From positions 1 through 5,485 of the forward strand of contig DXOJ01000232.1 in NCBI GenBank assembly GCA_019412865.1: a stretch of 5,485 nucleotides of DNA. The letters are read 5' to 3'. Position 1 is the stretch's first letter, and every line of letters starts with the position of its first letter. Both the position numbers and the translations under genes were made by a program. The notes beneath the pieces are model-generated. The model did not search any database. It saw nothing but the letters and a program-made list of their open reading frames with translations, and was not told the DNA's origin. Shown here in pieces: positions 5,484 through 5,485 of the stretch. This stretch comes from Bacteroides sp. GTDB taxonomy: Bacteria > Bacteroidota > Bacteroidia > Bacteroidales > Bacteroidaceae.

Positions 5484-5485
5484 TC

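Larger units (their letters stand above)
5152..5485. other. Terminal region without a large gene; several short inverted repeats
   Basis: No ORF of 60 codons or more is present on either strand. Seen: AGATAC/GTATCT (5162-5167 and 5183-5188); two overlapping, mutually exclusive hairpins, AGAGC/GCTCT (5202-5206 and 5217-5221) versus CTCTAT/ATAGAG (5218-5223 and 5227-5232); TCAAACTC/GAGTTTGA (5298-5305 and 5317-5324); CATGGGA/TCCCATG (5367-5373 and 5388-5394); a small unrecognised ORF; and a promoter at the right edge. It could be an untranslated structured RNA, a decayed gene, or ordinary A/T-rich spacer. Confidence 0.5.

Overview
The window looks like chromosomal DNA of a gut Bacteroides or close relative. 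The signs are a secreted sulfatase next to a secreted family-2 glycoside hydrolase, as in polysaccharide utilization loci (PULs); TAnnTTTG-type -7 promoter boxes instead of TATAAT; weak or absent Shine-Dalgarno sequences; and an OmpA-type lipoprotein of Bacteroidota style. This assignment comes from gene content and motifs read by eye, not from a search.

Left part (1-3551): the distal end of a + strand operon. An S1-type sulfatase resembling iduronate-2-sulfatase (SulfAtlas S1_7-like) is open to the left edge, and its first ~30 in-window codons look like a signal peptide, so the Met at 92 is probably not the true start. One base after its stop begins a complete secreted GH2 enzyme of 682 aa. 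A strong intrinsic terminator at 3516-3551 ends the operon. The pair presumably acts in the periplasm or at the cell surface: the sulfatase removes a sulfate that blocks a terminal sugar, and the GH2 then cleaves that beta-linked sugar. The glycan is not identifiable here because no SusC/SusD, regulator or lyase lies in the window. The GH2 carries residues that align with the beta-glucuronidase signature (NRYxGWY and NxK) and should not be labelled a beta-galactosidase by default.

Middle (3552-4191): a small integral membrane protein of the DUF2809 family (VanZ-like fold) on the - strand, convergent with the operon and starting with GTG. A 241-bp divergent gap separates it from the next gene and contains a plausible -7 box for the - strand gene.

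Right part (4192-5485): an OmpA-family lipoprotein with a lipobox, coiled coil and C-terminal peptidoglycan-binding domain, forming its own unit. It is followed by an unusually perfect 22-bp inverted repeat (5106-5151) that serves as terminator. The last ~330 bp hold no large gene. They contain several short inverted repeats, a 57-codon (or 36-codon) unrecognised ORF whose possible ribosome binding site lies in a hairpin arm, and at the right edge a good Bacteroides-type promoter for a gene outside the window. I see no convincing new defence, mobile or RNA system; the most interesting items are the sulfatase/GH2 pair and the structured small-ORF region.
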